From Bigelowiella natans CCMP2755 (Eukaryota; Cercozoa; Chlorarachniophyceae), in the NCBI GenBank assembly GCA_000320545.1, contig ADNK01002681.1, positions 20,001 through 62,596 on the forward strand: a stretch of 42,596 nt of DNA, given 5' to 3'. A program made the position numbers and the translations under genes. A model generated the notes under the pieces. It was not told the DNA's origin. It searched no databases and was given only the letters and a program-made list of their open reading frames with translations. Of this stretch, positions 11,141 to 24,327 are shown one piece after another. Position 1 is the stretch's first letter. Each line of letters begins with the position of its first letter.

Positions 11141-11989
11141 TGTAGAGAGAGAGAGAGAGAGCATGTCTTCCGCAAATGTACCGATGATCTTGGATATATC
11201 ATTCAGTTGAAATGTACGTGGTGTAGTTCTGGCTATTACATGCTGTCGCTGCTGCCTTTTAATCAACACACGCATAATTACTCTAATGTCTTCTTGATAC
11301 GATGCGCCCAATCTGCATTCATTTTATAGTTATGGCAAATGAACCCATCATTTCATTATATCATCGTCGTCATCACCATCTCATCTCGTTGTAGAAATAC
11401 CCCACCCCCTTTTTCATCGAGCCATACTTCCTCAACTCTGATCTATCTGTGCGGCTGTCTGCTGGAAGTGATTGCTAATGAGCTCGTCGCCTGCCGTTTC
11501 ATTTCCACCTTCGTCTTTTATCAGTGGGAGAAGGCGCTCGCTATCATGGATTTGATTGTGGAAAACACGGTGAGTGAGAAGGAGTATTGAGTAGCAAGAA
11601 CATTCCCTCCTCCTCTTTTTCTGAGAAGGAGGAGATACAGAAGAAAAAGAGAAGTGGATGCGGGGGTGGTGGTGGGGAAAGGGGGGGGGGATTTGAGAAC
11701 GAAACTCCCTCCATCATTGATGAGCCCGGCTGGTGCGGTACGTTCATAATAGGTCAGGCTGGATTTGAGCAATTACCCCTGCTTTATCACGATTCTAAGA
11801 GTGATCAATGACCAGAAGAAGGCGTGGTGAGACCACAAACACTAACTACTGGCGATTCCATCACGCGAGACTATAGTGTTGTGCAAATGAGAAAGGGGCT
11901 CGAAACATTGCTCCCTTCTTTGTGCACCGCGGTTGAAACCAGAAAGCCAGTCGTCGTTTATGATAATTATCTCTTTCCGCACAGACGCA

Positions 11990-12034
<45 letters not shown>

Positions 12035-12314
12035 CCTCCCTCCGTGTGTGTGTGCGTTGCAGGCGCGCGAAAAATCTACTTGAATGGATGGACCGAGTTT
12101 CTGTGCAAGTGAACAGCCAGTAAGTGCTATCACTTTTCGAACGATCACGACGATGACGCGACCTTACAGTGATGCAGCACAGTGCAGCACGTCAAAATCA
12201 GTAGCAATATAGCTGCCAACTCACCACCTAAGGAATCTACCATATTTCACTTGCTAGGGAGTATCATATGGTGGAGCGAGAAACGTACAAAATCATGGTA
12301 ATTATTTTGTATAT

Positions 12315-12353
<39 letters not shown>

Positions 12354-14168
12354 TCTTTTGATATATAGTTGGTTATTGTTTTTGGTAGTGGTGGTAGTTG
12401 GTTAGGCTCCTTTTCATATATAAGAATGATGACGACGATGATGATGATGATGATGATGATGCTAAAATATTCTGACAGATCGATGTGTGATGACGCTGCT
12501 GTTGTTGATATTGTCCTTATTATTGTTTCTCGTAATATATCTTTTGATTGCATTGTTTCTTATTTCCTCTTGCGGTTGGGTCCATACGAAGGATGAATTC
12601 GGTGTGAAACCGGTGCGATTGGATCTCCATAAGGTATGCAGGAAGAGCTTATCACACTGACGGATACGTCTCGGTTATTGTCTGCGTCGAGAGTCCAAAA
12701 GAAGTGTATTGTTCCTTCGTCTATGCTTCCTCTTCGCATTTGTGTGGATTACAATTTGTTTTGGCTCAGTGTGTTGGGGATTGTGTACTGTGTTGGGAGG
12801 ATAAATGCGTTTTGCTTGTCGCGACGTCATCATGAGGATCATTATTATTATTATCATCATCATTGTCCAAACTGCAGGCCTACGGAAACGACTCGTGGAA
12901 ATACCTCCCAAATGGTCGCGCAAGACCGGTGAGAAGAAGACAGAGAGAGTTGAAATCGCTTTTTCCTTTCGCATGTAAAACATCGGTGGTTGTTCTTCCG
13001 AGTGAAATTCGTCCAGGTTTCAGCGACGATGATGGTGTCCATTTTTCATTTAAGATCCTCCCGAACGATCGGTTTACGCATGTACTGTCTTGTCGTTTAT
13101 GATTGAGATTCGTCTTCGTCGTCCCTTCACCAAAACAGAGATTCCGCGTCTTTACAGACGCAGTCTTTCTACGCAACGAATATAACGATATCATCCATGC
13201 CTTCCTTGTTAGTGATGTTCCTTTTATTGGGTTGCGTTTTTTTTAAAAAAATAATACATGCTGCACATATATCCCCAACGGCTGTTCCAAGTGGGTGGTG
13301 TCGTACAAGGATGGGTCGAGGTCAGCCATTCACTCCTATTTCTCGCCCAGAGCACAAAACCATTCATTTTCAAACAACTTTAGCATGTGCTGATGAAGAA
13401 GCTCATGAAACATGCTGTGCTTGATCTGCTTTCCTCCCTTGAACCGATTCTCTCTAAATGCGCGCGTGGCACTTGAGAGCCCCGGATGATTTTACTCTTG
13501 CTTTTCGGAACGTCGTCACTTGTCTTGCTTCAGGTTTTTCCTGCCTGTGCGATCTCGGTTCGAGTACTTCCACTACGACCCGTATAGGTGGTCATTTTCT
13601 CCAAACGAAGAGTTTTATAGATGAGCACAATGTTTGCCAAAGTCGAGCGAATTGATATCGTAGTTTATTTTCCGACGATTTGTCCACAAATTCTAATTAA
13701 ACCTTTCCAACTCTCCCCCTCCTTCCTCTCTCCTCCCCCCCTCCCCCCCTCTCCTTAAATGTTCCACTCTTTTTTTCATAACCACTACTCTAGCGAAGTC
13801 TTTGTTCCTTCAACTGAACGACTTGTGAGGAGGCAGGTAGTATCCGTGCTGAATATAGTTTGTCTGAAAAGTATACTCGAAATGACGGGTATCTTATGTA
13901 GATGTTACGGGACGACGAAGCTCTTCGTTTCACAGCGGAATTGGATGAAAAGCGACAACAGGAAGAAGTAAGCTCTCAATTTTCTCTTTCACTCATACAC
14001 ACCACCTCGCTCTTCCTGATAAGAATTTTGCTCTAAAGTATGCATGGAGCTCGTTGTCACCGAAGATTAATCGTCGGTTTGAATTTACGGGACGTTACTT
14101 TTTTATAGGAAGCGGAGGTTCGCAGTGCAACACGGCCATCTAAACAGTGGGATTGGAGATGGTGGTAG
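7992..14168 (+). CDS. PPR-like (pentatricopeptide) protein with signal peptide, about 23 exons
   Basis: Exons: 7992-8252, about 8345-8450 (acceptor unresolved), 8712-8772, 8827-8881, 8927-8992, 9448-9482, 9641-9700, 9806-9959, 10355-10501, 10731-10783, 10990-11044, 11525-11569, 11753-11826, 12063-12119, 12258-12297, 12592-12633, 12878-12928, 13139-13207, 13292-13386, 13534-13587, 13794-13836, 13902-13967 and 14109-14168 (TAG). All phases match from exon 2 onward, giving about 580 aa. Exon 1 encodes a signal peptide (MSMVAILLLCASGMVGGLAG) and an Ala/Pro-rich linker, suggesting co-translational import, perhaps into a complex plastid. Exons 9-15 encode helix pairs of PPR type: VYNILIHACNRAHPQ, AWRKALELAEEME, LVYDAQIRAHAYSKQ, WEKALAIMDLIVEN and a following pair. 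PPR proteins bind organellar RNA. The C-terminal third (FEYFHYDPY, acidic helix, KQWDWRWW end) is not recognised. The weakest junctions are exon 2 and the donor at 13387. Confidence 0.8.
9577..9608. repeat. (CA)n microsatellite
   Basis: A perfect CA dinucleotide array lies just upstream of the exon beginning at 9641, inside an intron of the PPR-like gene. Confidence 0.9.
10942..10976. repeat. (GT)n microsatellite
   Basis: A perfect GT array in the PPR-gene intron, ending 13 nt before the exon at 10990. It contributes part of the sequence before the acceptor. Confidence 0.9.
12318..12346. repeat. (TA)n microsatellite
   Basis: A TA array in the intron after the exon ending at 12297. A GAT/ATG array follows about 100 nt later in the same intron. 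Confidence 0.9.
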
Positions 14169-14916
14169 CATCAGTCCGCTTGCAGCATCGATATACGCAT
14201 TATTGTGATAGATTAAGGACAATTGCACACATGTCACATGTCTGGCCAGCGGTGGTAGAATCAGTGTGTAACATTGTGAGCCTACGGTACGGAGCACACA
14301 TTGCTGCTGGTCGAGATGTACGTACAGGATGCTGATCATCATGCAATAATGACATGGATCGCGAGTTAAAAATTTTTCCCGCATGTGCAGAATCAACGAT
14401 CGATGCAAATGTTGCAATGTGAGATGTACGTGACGGTTGCAATGAAATGATTGAATCTTTATAATGGTCATCCTAATGCGCGCATCGCAGCTCCATGGCT
14501 ACGCTTGTTTGAAGATGTGTGATGAGAGTAAATCACTACACTGCAACTGTGCATAGGTAATGATGGTGACGGCACACTGACACACTGCGTGCACAGCCCT
14601 ATAGAGCTAGACAGAAATGGCAACTCAATATGCGATTTCACGTCTTGAAGCAAGCGCCAGCATGAGTGTGTCCCCGGAGACGCACGACAATCAAGAAGCG
14701 GAAACGGACCTACTAGACTGTAGATGCAGCACGCTCTAGCGCTAGCTAGCTAGTGAGCACATGCTCCATGTCACATCTGTGATGCAGGTTTTGCATGTCA
14801 TACATGTAGCACATGTGTCGTTCACTGTGGACCGGAGACTAGAAAATAGTGTTTCTGCGTCAGGCAAAATGCAGCTATTCTTTGAATCCAACTGCTTCTA
14901 GAGCTCAGTCAGGCAT
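14169..14916. other. Convergent intergenic region, microsatellite-free
   Basis: The 748 nt between the 3' ends of the PPR-like gene (+) and the SnoaL-like gene (-) contain no coherent exon. The texture is rich in GCTAGC, CATGTG, ACATGT and TGCATG words, including GCGCTAGCTAGCTAG about 14738-14753. Dinucleotide arrays are absent, in contrast to the introns. Confidence 0.6.
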
Positions 14917-15402
14917 CTAGGCCCATAGTTCTTTGTATCCAGCTTCGTGTTTCTCATCTTCGATGTCAATGTGCTTCCAGAGCTTGCCACCTTTGAAGAC
15001 CCAAACTTGGTGCCAAGTGATCCCGCCCTCTGGTTTGTACTCTTTGGAACCGCGCTTAATTCCAGAAGCCTCATTCTTGATCGTGATGATTGGACCGCAG
15101 TAATTAACCTCAACCATGAATTTGAGGTCAAGTGCTTGCACTGTGCCCTTGGCGCCAGGGACAAACTTTGCCTTGATGTTTTCCATGTATTCCTTCTTGC
15201 CATTCCAGCTGTGATCCTTGATGCCCATTTTGTCCAAAAGAGAATTTGAAGTGACGATGTCATCACAGATGAAATCGCTTAACTTATCGTAAGCATCCGG
15301 CTTTTCCTTGCCACTCATAACAGCACCCCAAGTGCCGAAGATTGTTTCAAGGCACTTCTTGCTTTCAGCCTCTTGCTTGGTCAGTTCCTTCTTGTCAGAC
15401 AT
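14917..15402 (-). CDS. Small SnoaL/NTF2-like fold protein, 161 aa, intronless
   Basis: One frame of 161 codons starts MSDKKELTKQEAESKK. The length and strand pattern are those of the NTF2-like/SnoaL-like superfamily. An N-terminal helix (CLETIFGTWGAVMSGK) is followed by a middle region about W-N-G-K-K-E-Y-M. Then come alternating beta strands LKFMVEVNYCGPIITIKNEA and ITWHQVWVFKGGKLWKHIDI, the last being the typical HxxxVWxFxxGKI-like strand. Such folds form cone-shaped pockets and act as small-molecule enzymes or binding domains; catalytic residues cannot be assigned. No targeting signal is visible, so the protein is probably cytosolic. The ATG at 15402 is preceded by an A/T-rich leader. The coding call is strong and the fold call moderate. 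Confidence 0.8.
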   Translation of the reverse strand: MSDKKELTKQEAESKKCLETIFGTWGAVMSGKEKPDAYDKLSDFICDDIVTSNSLLDKMGIKDHSWNGKKEYMENIKAKFVPGAKGTVQALDLKFMVEVNYCGPIITIKNEASGIKRGSKEYKPEGGITWHQVWVFKGGKLWKHIDIEDEKHEAGYKELWA

Positions 15403-15685
15403 TTTAAGTGGTGCGTGGGATATGAAATGTGATATCTTCTCGAATCAAACCAAAACTTTTCCGTAAAGCTTGCACGAAAAACACATTTTTGCAGGACATT
15501 TTTGCAAACATTTCCAATTTCAAGTGTGTCGCACGGACGATGATCAGATAGATCGTTGAGGAAAAAAAACTGCGATGTCGGCTAGAGAGAAAAAATCTGG
15601 CTAAATTTGAAGAACGACAAGAAATGAGCTGTCATGTAAAAAAAAAATCGACTCACGGGATTGGAAAAGTTTGCACATTACTCGT

Positions 15686-15707
15686 AGATCTACAGGCCTG
15701 TAGATCT
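15686..15707. repeat. 22-bp perfect palindrome
   Basis: The half-site AGATCTACAGG is followed immediately by its reverse complement CCTGTAGATCT with no spacer. It lies about 285 nt upstream of the SnoaL-like gene start, on the promoter side, and could be a dimer-binding site or a cruciform. Confidence 0.7.
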
Positions 15708-15924
15708 GTCGTACGTGATTTTAAGATTCGCGAGCGAGGATTAGAAAATTCGAAAAATCCCATTTTTCGTGCAATTTTTCACAAAATGGATGGCATTTGC
15801 ACACTTTTGTGATTCGGACTTACCCTAGTCTAGGTCAGCCTTACCTTAACCCCTAACCCAACCAACCCTAGATCTGATGTTGTGACAGTGGAGTTCCCTA
15901 AATGAACGGCCGAAATGACATCTC

Positions 15925-15991
15925 GTTGCACTGCATGGCCGAAAACGATTTTCGCGACAAGGCCTGTTTGTTGCACTGCATGGCCGAAAAC
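15925..15991 (+). repeat. Direct repeat of 22 bp, period 45
   Basis: The unit starting GTTGCACTGCATGGCCGAAA occurs at 15925-15946 and again, identically, at 15970-15991. Two diverged GGCCGAAA-like cores lie close by, at about 15908 and 16008. The function is unknown. Confidence 0.75.
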
Positions 15992-16869
15992 AATGCTCCG
16001 AACAATTGGCCGACAAATGGGCATTTTGGGTTCCCTTTCGAAGTGTTTTTGCCGGCAGCACATCCCACTTGATCTGTCGCATTTTTTTCCTTCCTTTCCA
16101 ATTTGTCATTTTCTCATCATCGCACTTGATGAAATTGAGGATCAAACTTTTGCTGAATGTTTTCTGCTTGAAATTGTGACCAAATTCAAACAAAAACCAA
16201 CGATCAATTGAGCTCACTAGCTCACATCGACCATTGTCAGCATCTGCTCGTTCCAGATGTCAGCACAGACACCTGCTAGCCTGCACAAACACGCTCGTGA
16301 TGCCCTTCCAACCAAGCAACCCCAGACACCTCACGTCATCGACGTGTCATCCGGTCATCGTCCTTCCCCACGTTTGGTGTTTGGTGGTCAAACAGGTGAT
16401 CGATCCTGTTCCGATGCGTTGCACGCCGTTCGTGTGAGGAGCACGTGGGGTCGACTAGTCGAATTGTGTGACGATTGGAAGTGGTTGTTAGCATGTGCAA
16501 TTGGAATAAATGGAGTGCACGCTAGATACTAGACATGAAACGTGCTACAGATCATCTGGTACGCATGCAAACATGCTGAGACAACAATCCAATGCGTGCA
16601 CCGCGCAGACGCAACAACGAATGAAGTCACATGCCCATGTGCTAGCATGTGCTGTGATGACCAGATGACAAATTAGGACATCATCTCAAGCATGTAGCAG
16701 CTGTAGTAGCTGTAGCAGCAGCACTAGATGAAAATATTGCAGCATGTGCATCGTTGATTCTGCATTGGAAAAATTTTGACCTGTCGATCGGCATCCTTCC
16801 TCGATCAGCAATGTACTCCGTAGGCGCACTTTGTAACCTGACAGACACATGGCCATGGCGTGCACGCCC

Positions 16870-16874
<5 letters not shown>

Positions 16875-16911
<37 letters not shown>
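16875..16911. repeat. (TA)n microsatellite
   Basis: A TA array in intergenic DNA, flanked by CATATG and TGCATG words. Confidence 0.85.
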
Positions 16912-16914
<3 letters not shown>

Positions 16915-17224
16915 TGTTATATGTACACATATGAGGGATAAGCATCATTACTCATTTGATTTGATAACGTTCGGTTCACAAGAGTGTGCATATATTTTAA
17001 AAGTCAATTCATGTATATCAGCGTATACACATGCGCTATATGTAATGTAGTATTTAAAAAAAAAACAATACAAGAAATGTAACATTTAAAAAATATGTGC
17101 ATAGAAATTGAAACGACAATCAATATTCGTAATTCGGTCTAGCCATTCGTCCTTACTCGTCAATCGTCATCATTATCACTCATCAGCATCGGCATCATGC
17201 GCAGTGTCATTACATTGACATAAG

Positions 17225-17493
17225 ATCCGATTCCTTCCCAGCCGCTGTTGTTGTGGACATCGGACAGTGTGAAAGAACAATTTTAACCCAAGTATGTTGA
17301 CGACGATGTAACAAAGGAAAATATGCTAAATAATTGCTTTCATAGCCGAAATAGGCCCATTAATGCAATTGTCGTTGGAACAGCGTGGAGTACGGCTGCT
17401 CTCTCTCTCTCTGAGAAAGAGCTTTTAGCAGATACTCCTTGTCAGCTCATATTTGTTAAGAGAAAAAACTTTCTGCCTCCACCAAATAGATGA
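17225..17493 (+). pseudogene. Frameshifted remnant (or exon) of an unrecognised protein gene
   Basis: From about 17225 one frame reads SDSFPAAVVVDIGQCERTIL. At 17283-17292 (TTTTAACCCAAG) the coherent protein jumps to the next frame, continuing as KYVDDDVTKENMLNN and then RPINAIVVGTAWSTAALSLS, and ends NFLPPPNR with TGA at 17491-17493. Both halves have strongly protein-like composition. A single inserted A explains the shift, so this looks like one coding exon broken by an indel. Alternatively a sequencing error in an oligo-A/T context breaks a real 3' exon. A splice acceptor (CATAAG) at 17224 would fit, but no upstream exon was found. I do not recognise the family. Confidence 0.5.
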
Positions 17494-18202
17494 TCAACAC
17501 TATTCGATATCAGTAGCTCTTTCCTTCGCATGGTGTGCGTGATGGACAAGAGTGAGGATGTTCATGATGATGACGACTTAAATGGTCCTGAGATGTAGCA
17601 CTCATCGCCAACACATGCACCGGGATATGCCTAATAAATGGGGGTGTTGTTGTTGTTGTTGTCACTCACTCACTCACTCACTCACTCACTCACACACACG
17701 CCACAGGCAAATATATTATATCTCCTTGCAATTCTGCTGCTCCCCCACGCCTCATTTCAGCAATCTTCCTCTTCGGTCATAATCATTACAGCACTATTGG
17801 TTTGGATGTACACGGACAAAAACAACAACAACAACAACAACTCCTTTACACACCTGAGGGAGGTAATTTGGCGCAGGGACGAACCATTCATAATGACCGT
17901 TCGTCTTTGCCGCGCACCACAGCTTAGAGTAGTACGGCAGCTTCATCGTTCCCTATAGATTATCTATCATTGATCATTGATGGGGAAAAACTGGGCAGAG
18001 ATCTGACAACCAATCAGTGCAAAATCCACGTACAGAGGATGATACAGATTGGCCACAGCTGGCCTAGTCGAACAGTTGTTTTCAGCTAAAAAATCCTTAC
18101 ATACGTGAAGATTCTTGCTATCATTATCATGCACAAAGACGGTCGATTTCGTGTGTTTTCCTTCTTTTTTATCCATTGATTTAGGTGTTATCATCTGGCC
18201 GC
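17494..18202. other. Intergenic region with simple repeats
   Basis: Between the frameshifted remnant and the 3' end of the aerolysin-like gene (-). It includes TTG, (CACT)n (17662-17692) and AAC arrays. A minus-strand frame (17967-18320) overlaps the last aerolysin-like exon in another frame and is taken as a shadow. Confidence 0.55.
17662..17692. repeat. (CACT)n tetranucleotide repeat
   Basis: About seven tandem CACT units followed by a short CA run. It is one of the few tetranucleotide arrays here. Confidence 0.85.
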
Positions 18203-21235
<3,033 letters not shown>

Positions 21236-21718
21236 TCACAGGGGATTTCTCTTAAGTTCTGGCTACAGAGGTTGTCGCATGATCAAATTGACGAATGAAA
21301 ACACTTTTGTTGTCGCTAGTGCGAAACTCCACAGTTGTTCCTGATTTGGGAAACCGAGCCTTAATTTCACGCTACAAATCTAAATTGTGTTTACCCGCAT
21401 ATTTTCCATGTCGAACTGTGATTTTACAAGGGTTTTCTTGCATAAATCCTAAGAAAGCTCGGAGTTATCGTGGTTCTCCGTGTTTGCCGCAACACATAGC
21501 GATTTCTTAGTACGATATGAAATTTATCAAGTCGCAAGGTGGAACTATCATGCTTTTTTGGTCGCATATTTTTGCACGTATCTGTCTCAACGCGTCGGCT
21601 CGGTCGCAAACAGAAAGAAGAAGGAACGCGTGTGAAGGATTTGCACAGTGCCGGCTCAAACCGCACAACTCAGAACTCAACGAACAAATACTTACTAATC
21701 AAAACAAAACAAACAAAT
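21236..21718. other. Shared 5' region of the aerolysin-like gene (-) and VWA copy 1 (+)
   Basis: These 483 nt lie between divergent genes and must hold both promoters and possibly the unidentified first exon of the minus gene. From 21591 onward the sequence is shared with the second VWA copy; left of it, it is unique. Confidence 0.5.
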
Positions 21719-22791
21719 ATGAAGAAGAACAATTTCACGAGGAAGCACCGTAAGCCTGGCCGCGGCAAGGGGCGGGGAAGAGGAACTGGCGCTCTGATCC
21801 CCCTCGGAGGTGGAAATGGCGGAAGAGGAGCTGGTTTTCTCATTCCTCATGCAGGACGAGGAGGAGGGTTTACTGGCTTCATGAAAGTCACCCAGAGCAT
21901 TACTACAAAATCATCCGAGAAGAAAACACGCTCTCCATTCTACTGCTCATTGCTGGTGGATAAATCTGGATCGATGGCCGGGAAAAAGCTCGAGGAGGCT
22001 TTTAACGGCGTCGAGAGCCTTCTCAAGGTGCTTCGCCCGAAGGATCTTGTGACATTCAGAGCTTTCAACCACAACGTCGATACTGCATTCGTTGGTGTGA
22101 AGGCTAATAAGGTCAACGTTAAAAAGATGAGGGCGAAGACTCAGAGCGGAGGCTCAACTGCGTTGTTTGATTCAGTGAAGTCTGCTGCTGAGGATTTCAA
22201 AGCGAAGAGTACCTTCACCCCTCTCATGATACTTCTCACCGATGGAGACGACACTAGTTCGAGCTGCTCGGCTACTGACGCTCGCAATGCGCTTCTCGCA
22301 GCGGCTCGGAGACACAAAGGCTTCAGAGCTGTCTTGCTCTCTGTTGGGAATGAGGGTCTGCAGCAGTTGCGGGCAATGTCTAAAGGCATTCGTGGAGTAC
22401 GCGTTCACTCTGTTGAGCAAAGTGCGACCGGTGTCAAAAAGGCATTTCAATGGGTCAGAACACATGTGACCCAAATCATTCGGCAGGAGCAGCAGTTTGT
22501 TGCGGTTTCACAAAACGGTCACAGAATTGCCAAGTCAGCTGTGAAGAAGCTGAAATTTTTGAGCTAGATGGATGTTATCACAGGGAAATGCATGTAGAGA
22601 ACAATTTGTTGTGCAACAATGAAGACACATCACCTTCACTACTAGCTAGCTAGACTAGTTCATGATCTGAACGCGAAATTTCGCTGCGCTGCCTGCATGT
22701 ACGTACATAGATGCAAGTGTCTCCTTGTGCCCTTAGTCGTCTTGCGCGTGCTGCGATGTGGCAATGTAGCAACACATCATCTAGATTGCAT
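21591..22791 (+). repeat. Left arm of inverted 1.2-kb duplication (VWA copy 1)
   Basis: This segment matches the reverse complement of 36650-37843. Identity starts sharply at CGCGTCGGCTCGG and ends near CTAGATTGCAT. The differences seen are a handful of single bases (two in the coding part, the others in flanks) and two small indels at CTAG-containing words. Confidence 0.92.
21719..22567 (+). CDS. VWA-domain protein with RG-rich N-terminus, copy 1, intronless
   Basis: The 282-aa frame starts MKKNNFTRKHRKPGRGKGRG. Residues about 10-60 form a basic RG/RGG-rich tail of RNA-binding or arginine-methylation type. A von Willebrand factor A domain follows at about 75-250 with a complete-looking MIDAS: DKSGS (DxSxS), a Thr/Ser in SGGSTALFDS and the LLTDGDD strand. 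VWA domains bind metal and protein ligands, typically as scaffolds in multiprotein complexes; the partner is unknown. The open frame continues upstream to 21539, but the ATG at 21719 is preferred because it is shared with copy 2, while the upstream part crosses the duplication boundary. There are no introns, unlike most neighbours, so retroposition or transfer is possible. It differs from copy 2 by Leu instead of His in the Gly-rich tail (IPLGGG against IPHGGG). Confidence 0.9.
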   Translation: MKKNNFTRKHRKPGRGKGRGRGTGALIPLGGGNGGRGAGFLIPHAGRGGGFTGFMKVTQSITTKSSEKKTRSPFYCSLLVDKSGSMAGKKLEEAFNGVESLLKVLRPKDLVTFRAFNHNVDTAFVGVKANKVNVKKMRAKTQSGGSTALFDSVKSAAEDFKAKSTFTPLMILLTDGDDTSSSCSATDARNALLAAARRHKGFRAVLLSVGNEGLQQLRAMSKGIRGVRVHSVEQSATGVKKAFQWVRTHVTQIIRQEQQFVAVSQNGHRIAKSAVKKLKFLS

Positions 22792-23176
22792 CATGCACCA
22801 ACGAACATGGCTACATTAAAAAGGTCATTTATTCTAACTTGCGCAGCAACAAATTGCGAGCTTTCCGGCTGAACTAGCTGTCCATTGTAGCATTAGCAAC
22901 AACAACGAACTTCGCTGTTTTATTTCGCGCGCACAGCTCTAGAACTTGCAGCACATTGATCTTGGTACATTGCACAATGATCTAGTGACATACAGCATGT
23001 TGTCTATCTCACATGGATCTCAGAAGATCTTTGCATCTGTCGCATCGCTTGCATCAAATACATCGCTTGCAAGCGACAACAGTTCACGTAATCATGACGC
23101 AAATACAATTAATTATTACATATAGCAAGCGGACAGGCCATGTTTCGATCAATTTGCAAGCCTAGCAATCTCACCG
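22568..23176. other. Convergent intergenic region
   Basis: The first about 220 nt are the 3' flank shared with VWA copy 2, including a CTAGCTAGCTAG stretch absent there. The rest is microsatellite-free GCTAGC/CATG-type intergenic DNA with no exon visible. Confidence 0.6.
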
Positions 23177-24294
23177 TTAGACATAAGATACCGTCGTTTT
23201 GCTGGAGGCAACAGCAAAGTGTGGTTTCTTTGTTTCTCCTCCTCCCTCCTCCTCGCGCCATGCGCGTCCGTACTTTGCACAATTGGTGTCATGGAGGGCA
23301 GTACGAACGTGCTGAACAAAGCTGGGAGTGAAACCGACTCGGAACTCAGAGAATCCTTCCGGGTCAGTCCAGAGCTCCGGATAGCCTAGCCCAAAGCCAT
23401 ACCTGGTTATGTTGTTATTGCGGTTAGGGACGGACAGCAGCTTTGAAACCATCATGCTGACACGAGGAGGCTGCTGCTTACAAGTTCTCAGCGATTCTTC
23501 CGTTCTCAGGCTTATAGCGCGAGGCGTCGATCTCATTTCCGTCGTAAAGGAACACAGCGGGGGGGGAGACTACGTTGAAGCCGGTTGCGAAAACGCAAAC
23601 ATCCACTCCCTTGTTGTTGTTAAGGAGGAATCCAAAGCAGGTGCCGTAAAGCGATTAATAAATCAATTAATACACGATATCTTATGTGAAGAGAAAAGCT
23701 ATGCGAGAGAACGCAGAAGGGAGTGCTTAAGCGCATGCCACACGTATATCTACTTAATCGTAATCCCCCCCCCCCCCTCCCCCCCCTCCCTCCCCCTTGG
23801 CCTTTTGGCACTACACATACACAAAAAAATCAAAAGCCCCTGTGGCCCTCATTTTCCCTCACCATCGCTATTCTTGCTAAAAAAGCACCACCACCACAAC
23901 AAGCAGGGTCGAGCCCTTTACTGGCTTACATGCTGGTCGAGTCGCTGCTCCCAATCGACGTGCATTTCTGCTGCCTTTGTGTCGTTATGGTATATGATCT
24001 CCGGGACCTGAACGATGCTGCCCCCCCCCCCGTTGTTGGTTGGCGTGGCGTGCGAATAGCATCCTCCAAGTCCCTTCTGCCTTGCCCACTCGGCGACCTG
24101 GGAGGGGTGGTTTAATTGCGAATTCGTCGAGAATTCATCGAGCATGTTTCGGAAGTTCATGGCGCAATTGATTGATGGAGAGAACCTAGCGAGCGCACTA
24201 TCGTCGTGAATCGAGAGAGGAGAGGGGGGCGAGGAGTTTGTGTGCGAGGTAATACTACTCTTTCTACTAAAAACACCATTACTACTACTAATAG

Positions 24295-24327
<33 letters not shown>

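Larger units (their letters stand above)
15403..17224. other. Long gene-poor region
   Basis: About 1.8 kb without a supported gene. It holds a 22-bp perfect palindrome (15686-15707), a degenerate telomere-like stretch on the C-rich strand (about 15846-15871, CCCTAACCCAACCAACCCTA), a 22-bp direct repeat and a TA array (16875-16911). The rest is microsatellite-free DNA rich in CATGTGCTAGC-type words. Open frames at 15846-16217 and 16257-16532 have no protein-like composition. Confidence 0.6.

Noticed and set aside
15925..15991. Direct repeats as a CRISPR array
   Set aside because: There are only two exact units in a eukaryotic context, with no further spacers and no cas genes.
15846..16532. 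Several overlapping frames of 67-123 codons, one with a repeated CTAWPKT motif
   Set aside because: The motif is produced by the 22-bp direct repeat read in one frame. No splice context or domain supports coding.
21539..21718. Upstream 60-codon extension of VWA copy 1
   Set aside because: It crosses the duplication boundary at 21591 and its first part is absent from copy 2; the shared ATG at 21719 is preferred.
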